Source: Candidatus Roizmanbacteria bacterium RIFCSPLOWO2_01_FULL_37_12
GTDB lineage: Bacteria; Patescibacteriota; Microgenomatia; UBA1406; GWC2-37-13
Direction of reading: 5' to 3'
Assembly (NCBI GenBank): GCA_001789645.1
Contig: MGAG01000003.1
Location: forward strand, 79,034-125,724
Length of the DNA stretch: 46,691 bases
The position numbers were made by a program, and so were the translations under genes. Within the stretch, counting starts at the first letter, position 1. Every line of letters starts with the position of its first letter. The notes under the pieces were generated by a model that was not told where the DNA came from, did not search any database, and saw nothing but the letters and a program-made list of their open reading frames with translations. Of the stretch, positions 30,191 to 38,454 are shown in pieces.

Positions 30191-32383
30191 ATGCCACAAC
30201 TTTCATACTTGCAAATTCGCAATCCAAAGGATGATGAGACGCCGATTGAGGCGGCAACCCAGATCTTTGCCTCGGTACTGCCCCACCCCTATATTCCCTT
30301 GTGGAAAAGATTATTTATCAAACCAAAAACATACGCTTTTGAAATATATCTTCTCGGCCAAACTATTTTTTTTTATGCAACCACGCCCAAGGAAAATGAA
30401 ACTTTTATCCAAAGCCTTATCACTTCTTCATTTCCTAAGTCGGTAGTAAAGAAGACTACCGACCCTATGGATATTGTTTTCAAGTCGAAAAATCTATCTG
30501 TTGGAGAAATGGTACTTAACTCTTATCCCTATCTACCGATCAAAACCTATTTCGATTTCAAGGATATTGATCCCCTGTCTTCGCTTATCGGTTTTTTGGC
30601 CAGACAAGATTCACACGTAAAAATGGCAGTTCAGATATTGATAACACCCGCATCCTTTCCCTGGCAGGATATGGCTGTCACGGCAGCCCGCCACCAGATT
30701 TACGACGAACCTTCCATGAAATATACGCGAAGCCCCCAACAGCTTTTAATGATGAAAAAATCTTCCTTTCAGGGCGGGAAAGCTCTGGTAAGGCTCATTG
30801 CCGGATCAAATAGAACAGAATCATTATTGCCTTTTCTGCAAAATCTGGCGGGTACTTTCGGCAGTTTTTCTTTGGGCGACGGCAACCAATTTGTCTTCAG
30901 AAGAACTCTGTTATTTAAAAAATTCATGTTAAAACAAATAAAACTGCGTAAAACCCATTTTTTTGAAAGAAAATATCAGATCCTGAATGCACAGGAGTTG
31001 GCTACTCTCTGGCATCCAACCGGATATCTAATAGCCGGGATCAAGAATATCGCCTGGGGAAAAACCTTATCCGGTGAACCGCCGGAGAATTTGCCAATTA
31101 CTCCAGCCTCAAGGAACCCTCAGGGTTCCGAGAACCCTGAGGGTTCAGAAATTAAGAAGGATGTTAATTTTTTTGCCAAAACAGAATATAAAAATAAAGA
31201 AACTATTTTTGGAATTAAAACGCCTGACCGGAGAAAACACGTCTATATCATCGGAAAAACCGGAGCAGGAAAATCGACACTGATTGCCAATATGGCTATC
31301 GACGACATCAGAAAAGACCGCGGAATTGGCATAATTGACCCACATGGAGATCTCTCCGAAATTATTCTTGACTATATTCCCAAACGCAGAATGAATGACG
31401 TAGTTTATCTGGAACCGTTTGATACGGAAAGACCTTTTTCTTTAAATGTTCTGGAGGTTAGGAACAAACAGCAAAAAGATCTGGTAGCTTCAGGAATAGT
31501 TTCGATCTTCAATAAAATCTACAAAGAAAGCTGGGGGCCAAGACTCGAATATATTTTAAGAAATGTAATATTAACCCTGCTTGAGAGTCCGGGAACATCA
31601 CTTGTTGATATTCTTCCCCTGCTTTCCCACAAAGAATATCGTAAAAAAATAGTCGGCAAACTGGAAGACCCGGTACTGAAAAATTTCTGGGAAAAAGAAT
31701 TTGAAAGAATGCCGGACAGACTGCGGGCAGAAGCAATTTCCCCTATCCAGAACAAAGTCGGCCAGTTCGTAACTTCCCGTATGATCAGAAATATCTTGGG
31801 TAAAGCAAAATCCTCAATTGATCTGGAGGCAATTATGAATGACGGCAAAATACTGATTCTTAATCTCTCCCAGGGAAAACTTGGGGAAGACAGCGCTGCT
31901 TTGCTTGGCGCGATGATAATTACCCAGATCCAGCTGGCCGCCATGAACCGGTCATTTGTCAAAGAAGAAGAACGCAGGGATTTTTTCCTCTACGTCGACG
32001 AGTTTCAAAACTTTGCCACCACCTCGTTTGTCAAAATCCTTTCTGAAGCCCGAAAATACCGACTCGCCCTTACTTTGGCCAACCAATACATCGAACAGCT
32101 CGAGCTTGAGGTGCAAAAGGCTATATTCGGCAATGTGGGTAGCTTAATTTCGTTCGTAGTCGGCGCCAGGGATGCCCACCTCCTGACCTTTGAATTCGCC
32201 GAAATTTACAGCGAAAACGAGCTCGTATCCTTAGGTAAATACGAAACCGTACTTAAACTTTCAATCGACGGGATGACCTCTGCCCCATTCCCGGCAACAA
32301 CCCTACCGCTTCCTGCCTTAAAAAATGAAAACAAGGAAAAAATAATCCGCCTCTCCAAGGAACGCTACGGTCGAAAAACCTAA
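30191..32383 (+). CDS. conjugation/type IV secretion-type ATPase (VirD4/HerA-like)
   Basis: 730 residues. A 270-residue N-terminal domain without membrane segments, then the motor: Walker A YIIGKTGAGKSTLI at about 350-363, IIDPHGDLSE, Walker B FFLYVDEFQNFAT at about 597-609, and EARKYRLALTLANQYIEQL. The family pumps DNA or protein through membranes; in these genomes it is often linked to type IV pili or DNA transfer. Residues about 304-320 (PASRNPQGSENPEGSE) come from two palindromes in the DNA (31113-31129 and 31132-31146), placed in a linker before the motor. Leaderless start (TATACT, 7 bases, ATG). Confidence 0.82.
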   Translation: MPQLSYLQIRNPKDDETPIEAATQIFASVLPHPYIPLWKRLFIKPKTYAFEIYLLGQTIFFYATTPKENETFIQSLITSSFPKSVVKKTTDPMDIVFKSKNLSVGEMVLNSYPYLPIKTYFDFKDIDPLSSLIGFLARQDSHVKMAVQILITPASFPWQDMAVTAARHQIYDEPSMKYTRSPQQLLMMKKSSFQGGKALVRLIAGSNRTESLLPFLQNLAGTFGSFSLGDGNQFVFRRTLLFKKFMLKQIKLRKTHFFERKYQILNAQELATLWHPTGYLIAGIKNIAWGKTLSGEPPENLPITPASRNPQGSENPEGSEIKKDVNFFAKTEYKNKETIFGIKTPDRRKHVYIIGKTGAGKSTLIANMAIDDIRKDRGIGIIDPHGDLSEIILDYIPKRRMNDVVYLEPFDTERPFSLNVLEVRNKQQKDLVASGIVSIFNKIYKESWGPRLEYILRNVILTLLESPGTSLVDILPLLSHKEYRKKIVGKLEDPVLKNFWEKEFERMPDRLRAEAISPIQNKVGQFVTSRMIRNILGKAKSSIDLEAIMNDGKILILNLSQGKLGEDSAALLGAMIITQIQLAAMNRSFVKEEERRDFFLYVDEFQNFATTSFVKILSEARKYRLALTLANQYIEQLELEVQKAIFGNVGSLISFVVGARDAHLLTFEFAEIYSENELVSLGKYETVLKLSIDGMTSAPFPATTLPLPALKNENKEKIIRLSKERYGRKT
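31113..31146 (+). repeat. two palindromes inside the ATPase gene
   Basis: GGAACCCTCAGGGTTCC at 31113-31129 and GAACCCTGAGGGTTC at 31132-31146, in frame. The first core, GAACCCTCAGGGTTC, is also in the deformylase gene at about 38740. Confidence 0.8.
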
Positions 32384-32424
32384 CTTCTAATTCTAAAGAA
32401 TACTTTTATTAAATTAATGTTGCA

Positions 32425-32454
32425 AAATCTATATGACGACCGTTATATAGATTT
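32425..32454. promoter_or_regulatory. operator-like inverted repeat at the paaX-like 3' end
   Basis: AAATCTATAT (32425-32434) and ATATAGATTT (32445-32454) are perfect inverses around GACGACCGTT, with outer GTTGC/GCAAC. The stop codon of the regulator lies in it. The left half with GACCG recurs at the regulator's promoter (33281-33297). It may be an operator, or a hairpin that ends both flanking transcripts. Confidence 0.6.
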
Positions 32455-33219
32455 GGCAACATTTTGAGTAAGATCAGTTAAATATTTTTTTGTTTTTTCC
32501 CTTATTGGGTATTCAACCCAAAGTTCTTCAGGCAAAAATGGATCTCTCATTAAAACCAATTCATATTTTTCCAAATAGATATGAAGTTTCTCTATAGCTT
32601 CTGCTTTACTAAATTTATTCTCTTTAATCAATTGTGTTGTTAGATCAATATCTTTGATTATGTTTTTATAGTTAGATGTAAGTTCATTTAGTTTAAAAAT
32701 CTGCTCGGCAAGAAGTTTGTTATCTTTCTTACCGGTCTCTCTGGCTTCAAGACAGACACAACTAGGATAAAGATCTTTTTCCTCGAAATATTCATTCATT
32801 TCCTCTGCCATTGGATGAGGCGAGATATAAACCGATTCTTGCCATTTGCCAAAACCCAATCCGAGTAATTTTTCTCTAACCCTGTCCCGTAGATACTTTT
32901 TTTTCTCTTCGATATCAAAAATTACTATCCTCCACCAACCATCCCATTTTTTTTCTTCTAATTTTCTCAAAGGTATTACTTGATCTAAAAGTTTTTCCCC
33001 TTTAGTCGTAATAGCAAAAACTACTTTACCATTAATTATCTTCTTTTCAATTTCTCCGACTTTTGCCATTCTACTAAGGTATTGAGTTAAAGTTTCTGGT
33101 TTATATCCTCCTGGAGAATAAAAGCTTCGATAAAAACTTCTTACTGACAAACTAGTATATAAATCCATACAGTTTGAAAGAAAAAATAAAAAGCTTCTTT
33201 TCAATCCTCTTTTTAACAT
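32443..33219 (-). CDS. PaaX-like transcriptional regulator
   Basis: 258 residues from ATG 33219; the promoter at 33254-33282 rules out most of the 12 codons upstream. N-terminal winged helix (TLTQYLSRMAKVGEIEKKII, VVFAITTKGEKLL), then the Cas2-like domain typical of PaaX: WDGWWRIVIFDIEEKKKYLR, KLLGLGFGKWQESVYISPHP. PaaX binds DNA and in other bacteria responds to CoA thioesters. Here it is divergent from a phytoene/squalene synthase-like gene, which it may control together with itself. Confidence 0.82.
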   Translation of the reverse strand: MLKRGLKRSFLFFLSNCMDLYTSLSVRSFYRSFYSPGGYKPETLTQYLSRMAKVGEIEKKIINGKVVFAITTKGEKLLDQVIPLRKLEEKKWDGWWRIVIFDIEEKKKYLRDRVREKLLGLGFGKWQESVYISPHPMAEEMNEYFEEKDLYPSCVCLEARETGKKDNKLLAEQIFKLNELTSNYKNIIKDIDLTTQLIKENKFSKAEAIEKLHIYLEKYELVLMRDPFLPEELWVEYPIREKTKKYLTDLTQNVAKSI

Positions 33220-33253
33220 TTTAGAATAGTTAACTTTAGCTAAACTATTATTC

Positions 33254-33297
33254 AAGATAGATAAAATTTATAATATTGTCAAATCTATATGGCGACC
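33254..33297 (-). promoter_or_regulatory. promoter of the PaaX-like gene with overlapping operator half-site
   Basis: On the minus strand TTGACA (33277-33282), 17-base spacer, TATCTT (33254-33259). AAATCTATATGGCGACCG at 33281-33298 overlaps the -35 box and matches 32425-32441, so a regulator bound here would block transcription. Autoregulation is inferred. Confidence 0.65.
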
Positions 33298-33365
33298 GCG
33301 TACTATAAAATCAATATTTAGGATCAAAAACTATCAATATTTTTATAAATATATTTTTATAATAA

Positions 33366-34226
33366 ATGTCAAAAGAAGGGTTTGCCAGACAAAAAATTCT
33401 ACTTCGGGAAACGGCATCCTACCTAATACGAGATTTCAAATACATATACAATGCAATTGGACAGTGGGTAATTGTTTTTAATACTAATTTTGAACTCGGT
33501 GATAAATTCAGATCAACATATTACTTTTTCCGCCATGTAGATGATGTTCTAGATTGCGATCGAAAAGTAAACCAAGATCCAATCCATTATGCCAATACGA
33601 TGATTAACGCGATAGAGAAAGAAAAATTTGATTTTGAAATTTATCCGATACTCAAACTTGCAAAAATATCTTTAGAGTATCTAGAGCTGGTTAAAAAACC
33701 GGGGGATCAACCGAAAAAATTAATGATCGATGTAATAAAAGGCATGATGACGGATAACTTGAGGTTGAGATCAGGAATCGCCTTAAAGCAAGAAACTCTC
33801 TTTGAGGAATACCGAAAACAGTTCTATCCGATGCATAATCTACAGCTTATTTGTATAGGATCAGAGATTAGATTTCGCGAAAAAATTGATATCTTTCCAC
33901 TACTTCAGGCAAGAATCCAAGGTCTCAGTGATCTAGAAAAGGATTGGGGTAAACATTTAATAAATATTCCCCTGGAGGTATTAGAAACAGCTCAAATTAA
34001 GCCCAGATCCGCTGCTTATGAAGATATTATTAAATCCCCTGAAATTCGAGTTTGGATATATCAGGAAGCTCTAGATTGTCAAAAGCAATTAAAACGGGTA
34101 AAAGAAGACTTGGCAACACAACTAGCTGGTCAAAATGAACACTACAGTCGTATAATCTATTGGGGATTAATTAAGGGTTTGGAAAGAAGTCTTAGAAAAA
34201 TAATAAGGGATTTTAAAGGAGAATAG
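33366..34226 (+). CDS. squalene/phytoene synthase-like isoprenoid enzyme
   Basis: 286 residues, the family's usual length. The first Asp motif is FRHVDDVLD (Asp59, 60, 63), and DVIKGMMTDNLR fits the 'D-x-x-x-G-M-x-x-D' helix. The second Asp motif, usually N-x-x-R-D-x-x-E-D, is here DLEKDWGKH (Asp189, Asp193, His197), then INIPLE in place of 'Y-x-P-x-E'. The family joins two prenyl diphosphates head to head using Mg2+ held by both motifs. The changed second motif may alter the reaction. Divergent from the PaaX-like gene. Confidence 0.75.
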   Translation: MSKEGFARQKILLRETASYLIRDFKYIYNAIGQWVIVFNTNFELGDKFRSTYYFFRHVDDVLDCDRKVNQDPIHYANTMINAIEKEKFDFEIYPILKLAKISLEYLELVKKPGDQPKKLMIDVIKGMMTDNLRLRSGIALKQETLFEEYRKQFYPMHNLQLICIGSEIRFREKIDIFPLLQARIQGLSDLEKDWGKHLINIPLEVLETAQIKPRSAAYEDIIKSPEIRVWIYQEALDCQKQLKRVKEDLATQLAGQNEHYSRIIYWGLIKGLERSLRKIIRDFKGE

Positions 34227-34246
34227 AGGAATCAAAGGGAAAAAAA

Positions 34247-34675
34247 TCAGGCTTTATCGCTGAAGACCTTGTGAAAGTCGCGGACAAAGAGTTCTTTAAG
34301 TTTCATTAGTTTTTCTGCGGTATCTTTGGTTCCTTCTTTAGCCTCTTCAACAGAATTCTCAACCATTTTCATATATTTTGCACTGTCAAAGTCTTCCCAC
34401 TTATCCGCAATCTCGTCCAATTTTTTAAGCAGATTCTTTTTAGCTCTTGTGAAGGTTTTTTTCGCGTCTTCCGTAACCTCTCCCCAGACCTCTTTGACTT
34501 TTTCATCCAGTTCCATCTTTTCAATTTGTTTTTTGAGCTCCGTTATCTTTTTCAAGACCGCTTCCCTGTTATCCTTGCCTGAATTCGGAGAAAGAAAAAA
34601 TGCAGCCAAACCGCCGAGCACCGTCCCGATTAATACTCCTAATCCAAAACGAGAGGGTTTCTTATGATTGTTCAT
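34247..34675 (-). CDS. YtxH-domain membrane protein
   Basis: 142 residues. FGLGVLIGTVLGGLAAFFLS, then PNSGKDNRE, is the YtxH pattern: a Gly-rich membrane helix followed by 'P-x-x-G-x-x-x-R'. The rest is a long charged coiled coil. Single-pass protein with cytoplasmic helices; the role in these bacteria is unknown, and stress proteins in Bacillus share the fold. The gene stands alone. Confidence 0.85.
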   Translation of the reverse strand: MNNHKKPSRFGLGVLIGTVLGGLAAFFLSPNSGKDNREAVLKKITELKKQIEKMELDEKVKEVWGEVTEDAKKTFTRAKKNLLKKLDEIADKWEDFDSAKYMKMVENSVEEAKEGTKDTAEKLMKLKELFVRDFHKVFSDKA

Positions 34676-34735
34676 AATTTTAATATAACATGAATTTTAA
34701 AGGATGCAAGAGCAATTTAAACATTAAATACTACC

Positions 34736-34859
34736 AATAAACAAATCCGACTTATAAGCAAATAAATGTCAAAATAATTAAATTTAAGAAATGATTAAAT
34801 CATTTAGAAATTTGATTATTTATTTGTTTATTTGAGCAATTTGTATTATTTGTTTATTT
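34736..34859. repeat. family 2 AT-rich inverted repeat (AAACAAATCCGAC type)
   Basis: Starts AATAAACAAATCCGAC and ends TTTGTATTATTTGTTTATTT. A homologous copy in the opposite direction is at 42562-42675. The last codons and stop of the YdjC-like gene lie inside it. Confidence 0.7.
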
Positions 34860-35588
34860 TATAAAACTCCTGTAACTTCTATTGGTATCATAAGGAAGAT
34901 AGGGATGGATGACAAAAGCCGAGCGGTTTTTATTAACCGAGTCGATATCAAAAGTATTGCTCTCCCAACTCATAACCGTCCAGTCAAATTCCTGTTTTGA
35001 TCTCCAGGTGGCAGGCAAACCAAATTTCCTGTAAACTGCCAAATAAGACAAAAATGCCAAAACTCTGATGACCGCATAGGTTAATTTTGCCTTAAACGAG
35101 TAGTTTTTGATTGAGCCAAAACTTCTGATGTAAGAAATATTGTATTTTCTTGCTATATCGACTGTGATTTCCGCAACAGGTGAAAATGCGTGGGTATGCT
35201 GGTGCGAATCCAGCATCTTGACGATTAAACCTTTTTTTAAAAGCTTTGAAAGCTGGCCTTCTATTTCGGATTTAATTTGGTTTTTGTTAATTCTGCCTAA
35301 AAATAGATTCGCCAGAAAAAAAATAAGCGAGAAAAACCGGCCGTCCCGATCTACGAGTGTACTTATTTTTAAAAAATGTTGAGTGGGATAACCTTCAATA
35401 AGGTTGATATGAAGACCTAGAATAAAATTGTTCTTTTGTTCAAGCGTATATAACAACCGCCTTAGACTGGAGGCGCTGACCATGGTTGCCAGGACAGACG
35501 CACCAAAAATCCTGCCTCTTCTGATCAATTTAATTATTCCGGCATCTGCCTGTTTATTATAACCAAAGTCATCGCTGTATAATTTCAT
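34854..35588 (-). CDS. YdjC/ChbG-family carbohydrate deacetylase
   Basis: 244 residues from ATG 35588, where the conserved MKLYSDDFGYN begins; a start 16 codons upstream would use repeat sequence. Metal ligands: Asp6-Asp7 at the start and HQHTH in LDSHQHTHAFSP; LGLHINLIEG follows the family too. These enzymes remove acetyl groups from N-acetylated sugars with a divalent metal. The neighbour is a glycosyltransferase in the same direction, so a surface glycan or glycolipid is the likely substrate. The C-terminus was formed by a repeat. Confidence 0.85.
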   Translation of the reverse strand: MKLYSDDFGYNKQADAGIIKLIRRGRIFGASVLATMVSASSLRRLLYTLEQKNNFILGLHINLIEGYPTQHFLKISTLVDRDGRFFSLIFFLANLFLGRINKNQIKSEIEGQLSKLLKKGLIVKMLDSHQHTHAFSPVAEITVDIARKYNISYIRSFGSIKNYSFKAKLTYAVIRVLAFLSYLAVYRKFGLPATWRSKQEFDWTVMSWESNTFDIDSVNKNRSAFVIHPYLPYDTNRSYRSFIK

Positions 35589-35681
35589 TTTTGATAATTG
35601 GGGGTAAATCTTACTGTTCGAGCCTGTCGAGAACAAACTTTAAATTTCTTCTCGACTAATCGCTCGAAGAATAACTAACTT

Positions 35682-36407
35682 TTAAAAGTATGCGTAACGA
35701 ACTAATAATTTTTTGACCGAGATAAGTTTAATAAACTCGTAAAGGGTTTCGACCGTACGAATCAAAAATGAAAACCTTGTTCCTCTAATCTCCTGCAGAC
35801 TGACCGGCAATTCTTTAAACGAATACCGGAGATAATGACACATGATCAGTAATTCGCTGTCAAAAAAATGATTTTGGCTCTGTACTTCATCGATAAGAGG
35901 TAAAATAAGCTGTCTTTTCATGGCTTTAATACCGTGTGTATCTGAAAATGGAACATTGAAATAAAACTTGAGAAAAAATTCCAACATTTTGCTAAATATT
36001 TTTCTGGTCAGCGGCCGTCTGTCAATCGAGGTTCCCAGATTTTTAGACCCGATGATAAAATCATATCTGCCAAGAAGTAGCAGGGACAAATCCAAAAAGT
36101 CCGTATCCCAGAAGTCGATATCAAATTGGAAAACGAAATCATAACGGGCATTTCTTACTCCTTCCTTAAAGGCTTGACCGTATGAAGAGTTTTTAAGTCT
36201 TACCAGTTTGATTAGACTGTTTTTTTTCGTAAGTTTTTCGGCGATATTGAAGGAGTTGTCAGTGCTGCCATTTTCTACAAGAATGACTTCGTATTCGGCA
36301 TTTGGTAAAACACGGCCCACCTCATGCATTAGTTTTTCTACCTGATTTTCCAGTATTTCCGCCTCGTTATATATAGGTATAATAAGAGAAAACGCACTGG
36401 TTTTCAT
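35682..36407 (-). CDS. family 2 glycosyltransferase, DPM1/ArnC-like
   Basis: 241 residues. FSLIIPIYNEAEILENQVEK, VILVENGSTDNSF, and the D-x-D-type FQFDIDFWDTDF. The order and spacing are like dolichyl/polyprenyl-phosphate mannosyl transferases, which put a sugar on a lipid carrier. There is no C-terminal membrane pair, only a short hydrophobic region. The product could feed the GT-C enzymes. Followed 93 bases downstream by the YdjC-like gene. Confidence 0.88.
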   Translation of the reverse strand: MKTSAFSLIIPIYNEAEILENQVEKLMHEVGRVLPNAEYEVILVENGSTDNSFNIAEKLTKKNSLIKLVRLKNSSYGQAFKEGVRNARYDFVFQFDIDFWDTDFLDLSLLLLGRYDFIIGSKNLGTSIDRRPLTRKIFSKMLEFFLKFYFNVPFSDTHGIKAMKRQLILPLIDEVQSQNHFFDSELLIMCHYLRYSFKELPVSLQEIRGTRFSFLIRTVETLYEFIKLISVKKLLVRYAYF

Positions 36408-36450
36408 ATGGCTCTATTATACCATATTTTTCTTATTATAAGATAGTATT

Positions 36451-36777
36451 TTACAGCTGGTCTACGGTTGATTGAAGTTCCAGAAGTTCATTTTCAGAAT
36501 CTACCACTTCCAAGCTCTCGAGTTCCTTTTCTTCTTCCGATACGACAGAGGTAGGTGAAATTTGCGGTAATGAGGTATCTGTCGTGTCCGCCGGAATATT
36601 CTTGGATCTACCGCTTAAGATTAAGAAGGTTCCGACCGAAACAAAAACCAGTGCAAGCAGTAGTAAAAAAATTACCAAAAACTTTTTATTCGAACTCGGT
36701 TGAGGTTCAGGTTGAGGCGGCTGAAAAATAACCGGTTGTGGGGTTGGTGTTTGTGTTTGTCCTTGATTTGGTTCCAT
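36451..36777 (-). CDS. small membrane protein with Pro/Gln-rich N-terminus
   Basis: 108 residues. The first 30 are Pro/Gln/Thr-rich (QTQTPTPQPVIFQPPQPEPQ), then one membrane helix at about 32-52 (KFLVIFLLLLALVFVSVGTF), and an acidic outer tail (SEEEKELESLEVVDSENELL). Unknown function; such proteins are common in these genomes. 23 bases after the coiled-coil secreted protein gene, same strand. Confidence 0.6.
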   Translation of the reverse strand: MEPNQGQTQTPTPQPVIFQPPQPEPQPSSNKKFLVIFLLLLALVFVSVGTFLILSGRSKNIPADTTDTSLPQISPTSVVSEEEKELESLEVVDSENELLELQSTVDQL

Positions 36778-36800
36778 CTGGATATTAAAAAATTTAATAA

Positions 36801-37460
36801 TTATCTCGGGATAAACGGTTCAATCAGAGCCGGTGCTGAACTGGCTGATCTATCCCTCTGTCCAATCTTACCTACTCCGGTTTTTGCCAGTTCACGAATG
36901 ACAGCTGCAATTTTCTGTTTTGCTTCAATAATCAGGGTGCGGACTGTTCGTAAATCTGATTGGAGTTGCGATACCGCGTTGCCGACTACTGCTCTTAATG
37001 ACGCCGAATCCGACGCATCGATGGTGTAAACCTTTGCAGATTGGCTGTCTACGGCGTCTTGGGCTGTTTTTAGACTTGTTTTTGCTTCTGACAATGCTTG
37101 CTCGACCAAACTTATATCGCGACTCTCCGATTGTGCTACGCTCATTTTTCCTTCCAAACGACTCAGGATATCACTCATTTGATTTAGCACATCGGTCATC
37201 TGTTGAGTGCTTCGGGTATTTATATCGGCTATCTTATCATTAATATTTAAAACCAGAGCCGCCTTTCTGGTATCAGTAATAGATTGTAATCGCTGTTGAA
37301 GTAATTCTCTCTTTTGTTGGGGATTGATTCCTGTGGGGAATTTTTGCTTTCCGACGCTAATTGGTGAAACCGGCGGAGAAAATTCTTGAGCAAATATAGG
37401 CAAAGCGGCCAAAAAAATGAGGCTGAACAAAATTAAAACCAGATTATTTTTACCGGGCAT
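36801..37460 (-). CDS. secreted coiled-coil protein
   Basis: 219 residues. Signal peptide MPGKNNLVLILFSLIFLAAL, then PIFA-QEF. The rest is mainly helical (REDLLQQRLQ-like segments, LSRLEGKMSVAQSESRDISL, VSQLQSDLRTVRTLIIEAKQ). No known domain. It and the 108-aa gene downstream form a pair that probably acts at the envelope. Confidence 0.62.
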   Translation of the reverse strand: MPGKNNLVLILFSLIFLAALPIFAQEFSPPVSPISVGKQKFPTGINPQQKRELLQQRLQSITDTRKAALVLNINDKIADINTRSTQQMTDVLNQMSDILSRLEGKMSVAQSESRDISLVEQALSEAKTSLKTAQDAVDSQSAKVYTIDASDSASLRAVVGNAVSQLQSDLRTVRTLIIEAKQKIAAVIRELAKTGVGKIGQRDRSASSAPALIEPFIPR

Positions 37461-37482
37461 AATTTAATAATACATACCTTGC

Positions 37483-38316
37483 TTACTTTGTCAAGGTATC
37501 TTTTTGCGTATACAGTTTTATATAGATCACCCAAAATCGCAGGGAGGAAAATAAAGCAAATACAAAGCCGGGGAAACCGTCAAGAAAGCCAAGATGACGG
37601 AAATACATTGAAAAGAATGTGTAAACAGGCTTTAAAAAAAAGAAGTCAAATACTGTGAAATTGCTAATTGTTAATTTTTTTTTGTTAAATAACTGATCTG
37701 CCTCGAGACTCGTATAGCGGTCCCAACGTACTAAATAGCGGGAAAAGTCAGGGTCGGCATAATGAAGAATAGGATTATTTAAAAAACCAATGTTAGATAT
37801 TGGATATTTGTTATTAGGAATTATTTCCACATTTTCATGAACGGATTTTAGAGGAAATTTCACATGACCATTTCGATATAAGCGAATCGTGTAGTCCGGA
37901 TATTGACCTCCTTTCGCAAGAAATCGGGTTAGAAAAAAATTTTTGCGGGGAAGATAATAGGCGACGATATTGGATATTAAATTTTGGCTCTCGGGATTTT
38001 TTTTACTAATATCTAATATCGAATATCTAAATTCTTGTTTTAGTTCCGGTGAAAGTGCTTCATCCGCGTCCAATTGAAGTATCCACTCCCCTGTTGCCGC
38101 CTCGATCGCTTTCTGTTTGTTGATATGAAACATGGCAGGATTGTCGGAGTTTATGATTTTAACCTTCTTACCATATGCTCTAGCAATTTCAACAGTCTTG
38201 TCTGCAGATCCTCCGTCAACAATAATTACTTCGTCCACAAAATCATAAGCCGAATCCATAGGATAATGAATATTGGATTCTTCATTAAAGGTGGCGATAC
38301 AAAGTGAAAGCTTCAT
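37483..38316 (-). CDS. family 2 glycosyltransferase (WaaE/KdtX-like) with two in-frame insertions
   Basis: 277 residues. LSLCIATFNEESNI at the start, VDEVIIVDGGSADKT, and LQLDADEALSP (D-x-D), as in the WaaE-type beta-glycosyltransferases. Residues about 97-116 (RYSILDISKKNPESQNLISN) and 167-176 (PNNKYPISNI) are extra compared with relatives I know. Their DNA (37969-38028, 37789-37818) is rich in GATATT/AATATC words typical of a dispersed AT-rich repeat. The enzyme probably stays active, since the insertions lie in loops. Confidence 0.85.
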   Translation of the reverse strand: MKLSLCIATFNEESNIHYPMDSAYDFVDEVIIVDGGSADKTVEIARAYGKKVKIINSDNPAMFHINKQKAIEAATGEWILQLDADEALSPELKQEFRYSILDISKKNPESQNLISNIVAYYLPRKNFFLTRFLAKGGQYPDYTIRLYRNGHVKFPLKSVHENVEIIPNNKYPISNIGFLNNPILHYADPDFSRYLVRWDRYTSLEADQLFNKKKLTISNFTVFDFFFLKPVYTFFSMYFRHLGFLDGFPGFVFALFSSLRFWVIYIKLYTQKDTLTK

Positions 38317-38318
38317 AT

Positions 38319-38431
38319 GTGATACGAATGATACAAATTTCTATGCGAATCTACAAATATGCTAATTCCGACTTTATAATCTGAATTAGTATATTCGCAT
38401 CATTTGCATAAGATTCGTAGATTCGTATTAT
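38319..38431. repeat. family 1 long inverted repeat between divergent genes
   Basis: GTGATACGAATGATACAAAT at the left and TTCGTAGATTCGTATTA at the right, with inner arms around CTAATTC / GAATTAG. Third member of the family at 17798 and 21187. It lies between the glycosyltransferase start and the deformylase promoter. Confidence 0.75.
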
Positions 38432-38454
38432 ATTTTGTATTATATAATACTAAG

